Source: Candidatus Gastranaerophilales bacterium
Lineage (GTDB): Bacteria; Cyanobacteriota; Vampirovibrionia; Gastranaerophilales; Gastranaerophilaceae
Reading direction: 5' to 3'
Length of the DNA: 33,671 nt
Assembly (NCBI GenBank): GCA_944323325.1
Contig: CALUSF010000006.1
Location: 1-33,671 of the forward strand
The notes beneath the pieces are model-generated. The model did not search any database. It had not been told where the DNA came from and worked only from the letters and a program-made list of their open reading frames with translations. Position 1 is the first letter of the stretch, and every line of letters begins with the position of its first letter. A program made the position numbers and the translations under genes. Of this stretch, positions 32,718 to 33,671 are shown one piece after another.

Positions 32718-33671
32718 CTACATTTTAAAAACTTTGCCCGGATTCAATATATTATTAGGGTCAAATAATTTTTTAATCTGCTTCATGTATTCAATTGCCT
32801 GATTATCAACAGTATTTTTTATATATGACAATTTTTCCAAACCAACACCGTGTTCGGCAGATATAGTGCCGCCTAAGGACACAGCCAGCTCATACATTTC
32901 GGATTTTGCTCTTATATAATTTTTAAATTCTTCGTCATTTTCAAGGTTTAAAGCAACCTGCGGATGAATATTACCGTCCCCGACATGGCCCACTATACAA
33001 ACTTTCAGATTATATTTATCACAAATATTTTTACATCCGCTGACCATTTTCGCTAAATTAGACCTCGGCACTATAATATCATCCGATACTACATCCGGTG
33101 CAAGCCTGGCAGTTGCCGAATAACTTACTCGACGGGCGGCCCAGATTAAATCCTTTTCTTCATCGTTTACTGCGGTTTCAATCTGCGACGCCCCCGCAGT
33201 TTTCAGAGCTTCTAGAACTTTTTGCTGTTGAATTTCCATAGAAGACTCAAATCCGTCTATATCAATAAGAAGCATTGCTTCCTTATTTGTATTCAAACCG
33301 CAATGACAAAACTCTTCTACTGTTATAAGAGAATTCCTATCCATAAAGTCTATAGCGGCCGGAAAAATCCGCTCTTTTATAATTCTGTTTACACCTTCGG
33401 TTGCCGTCTCAAAACTGTCAAAATATGCCTTAATAGTCCGTGAAGCTTCCGGTTTTGGTATCAACTTTAATTCCGCCTCGACTACTACGGCAAGAGTTCC
33501 CTCACTTCCGACAATCAATTGATTCAAATGATAGCCGACGGCATCCTTAATCGTTCCCGCACCCAGCTTCATAAGTGTTCCGTCTGCCAATACAACGGTT
33601 AAACTTATTATATAATCTTTTGTAGTACCGTATTTAAATGACATGGCACCGCCGGAAGATTGAGCTATACT
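32718..33671 (-). CDS. GlcD-type FAD-linked oxidase (partial, C-terminal part)
   Basis: The gene runs off the right edge; about 318 residues of its C-terminal part are visible. The reading frame stays open beyond the ATG at 33644, and the residues before it (S-I-A-Q-S-S-G-G-A) with M-S-F-K-Y-G-T-T-K-D-Y-I form the conserved FAD-binding block of GlcD / D-lactate dehydrogenase proteins, so the true start is outside. Downstream are V-G-S-E-G-T-L-A-V-V, G-H-V-G-D-G-N-I-H (cap-domain histidines) and G-T-I-S-A-E-H-G-V-G-L-E-K. Such enzymes oxidise 2-hydroxyacids such as D-lactate or glycolate. The substrate cannot be set from this part. It is followed by cutA after 11 bp. Confidence 0.9.
   Translation of the reverse strand, partial: SIAQSSGGAMSFKYGTTKDYIISLTVVLADGTLMKLGAGTIKDAVGYHLNQLIVGSEGTLAVVVEAELKLIPKPEASRTIKAYFDSFETATEGVNRIIKERIFPAAIDFMDRNSLITVEEFCHCGLNTNKEAMLLIDIDGFESSMEIQQQKVLEALKTAGASQIETAVNDEEKDLIWAARRVSYSATARLAPDVVSDDIIVPRSNLAKMVSGCKNICDKYNLKVCIVGHVGDGNIHPQVALNLENDEEFKNYIRAKSEMYELAVSLGGTISAEHGVGLEKLSYIKNTVDNQAIEYMKQIKKLFDPNNILNPGKVFKM

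Noticed and set aside
1-33671. Insertion sequences, prophage, CRISPR array or replication origin
   Set aside because: No transposase, integrase, phage structural gene, regularly spaced direct repeats or DnaA-box cluster was seen on either strand.

Overview
The window is about 33.7 kb of AT-rich, densely coding bacterial chromosome with genes on both strands. It suggests a Gram-negative anaerobe of the non-photosynthetic cyanobacterial sister lineage (Melainabacteria / Gastranaerophilales, usually gut-associated). The reasons are KdsA and KdsC for Kdo/LPS synthesis, a PDZ-radical SAM protein (DUF512) shared by cyanobacteria and Firmicutes, a 2-hydroxyacyl-CoA dehydratase activase, and several unrecognised proteins that begin with a short N-V/I-N-F tag that I associate from memory with that group. 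The assignment is inference, not proof. I see no insertion sequence, prophage, integrase or CRISPR array.

Layout. 1-770: the 5' end of mraY diverges from a small secreted cysteine-rich protein, and an inverted repeat covers both -35 boxes. 797-2603: an unrecognised membrane protein preceded by a strong promoter and a roughly 140-nt leader with competing hairpins and an intrinsic terminator. 2604-4460: a degenerate GT5 (glycogen synthase-like) protein. 4445-5077: a broken helix-turn-helix gene. 5147-7010: kdsC, a small STAS-like protein, a structured RNA leader resembling a c-di-AMP riboswitch, and a secreted lytic transglycosylase. 7075-12962: ROK glucokinase, bioG-bioC, a soluble PAS histidine kinase, phosphomannomutase/phosphoglucomutase and a lone sugar ABC permease. 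12972-16414: two unrecognised genes (one a HExxH protein), aroA and a small charged protein. 16578-21777: kdsA, the dehydratase activase and a SWIM-SNF2 helicase. 21916-24010: trigger factor and a NarL-type response regulator. 25389-27781: an operon of GGDEF/HD-GYP protein, PadR regulator and DUF512 radical SAM protein. 27843-33671: tRNA-Arg(CCG), a small coiled-coil protein, nadB-nadC, a TPR membrane protein, and a GlcD-type oxidase - cutA - HExxH operon that runs off the right edge.

How the genes fit together. Envelope supply is the main theme: mraY and the transglycosylase (peptidoglycan), kdsA/kdsC (Kdo), phosphomannomutase (sugar phosphates) and glucokinase. Cofactor and amino-acid synthesis add bioC/bioG (pimeloyl chain for biotin), nadB/nadC (de novo NAD) and aroA (chorismate). 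Signalling is represented by a c-di-GMP enzyme, an orphan kinase and an orphan regulator.

Start codons were adjusted from Shine-Dalgarno position in several genes. Four plus-strand genes (2604, 5781, 8093, 12129) lack a Shine-Dalgarno and each has a -10-like hexamer ending exactly 6 nt before the start codon, which suggests leaderless transcripts.
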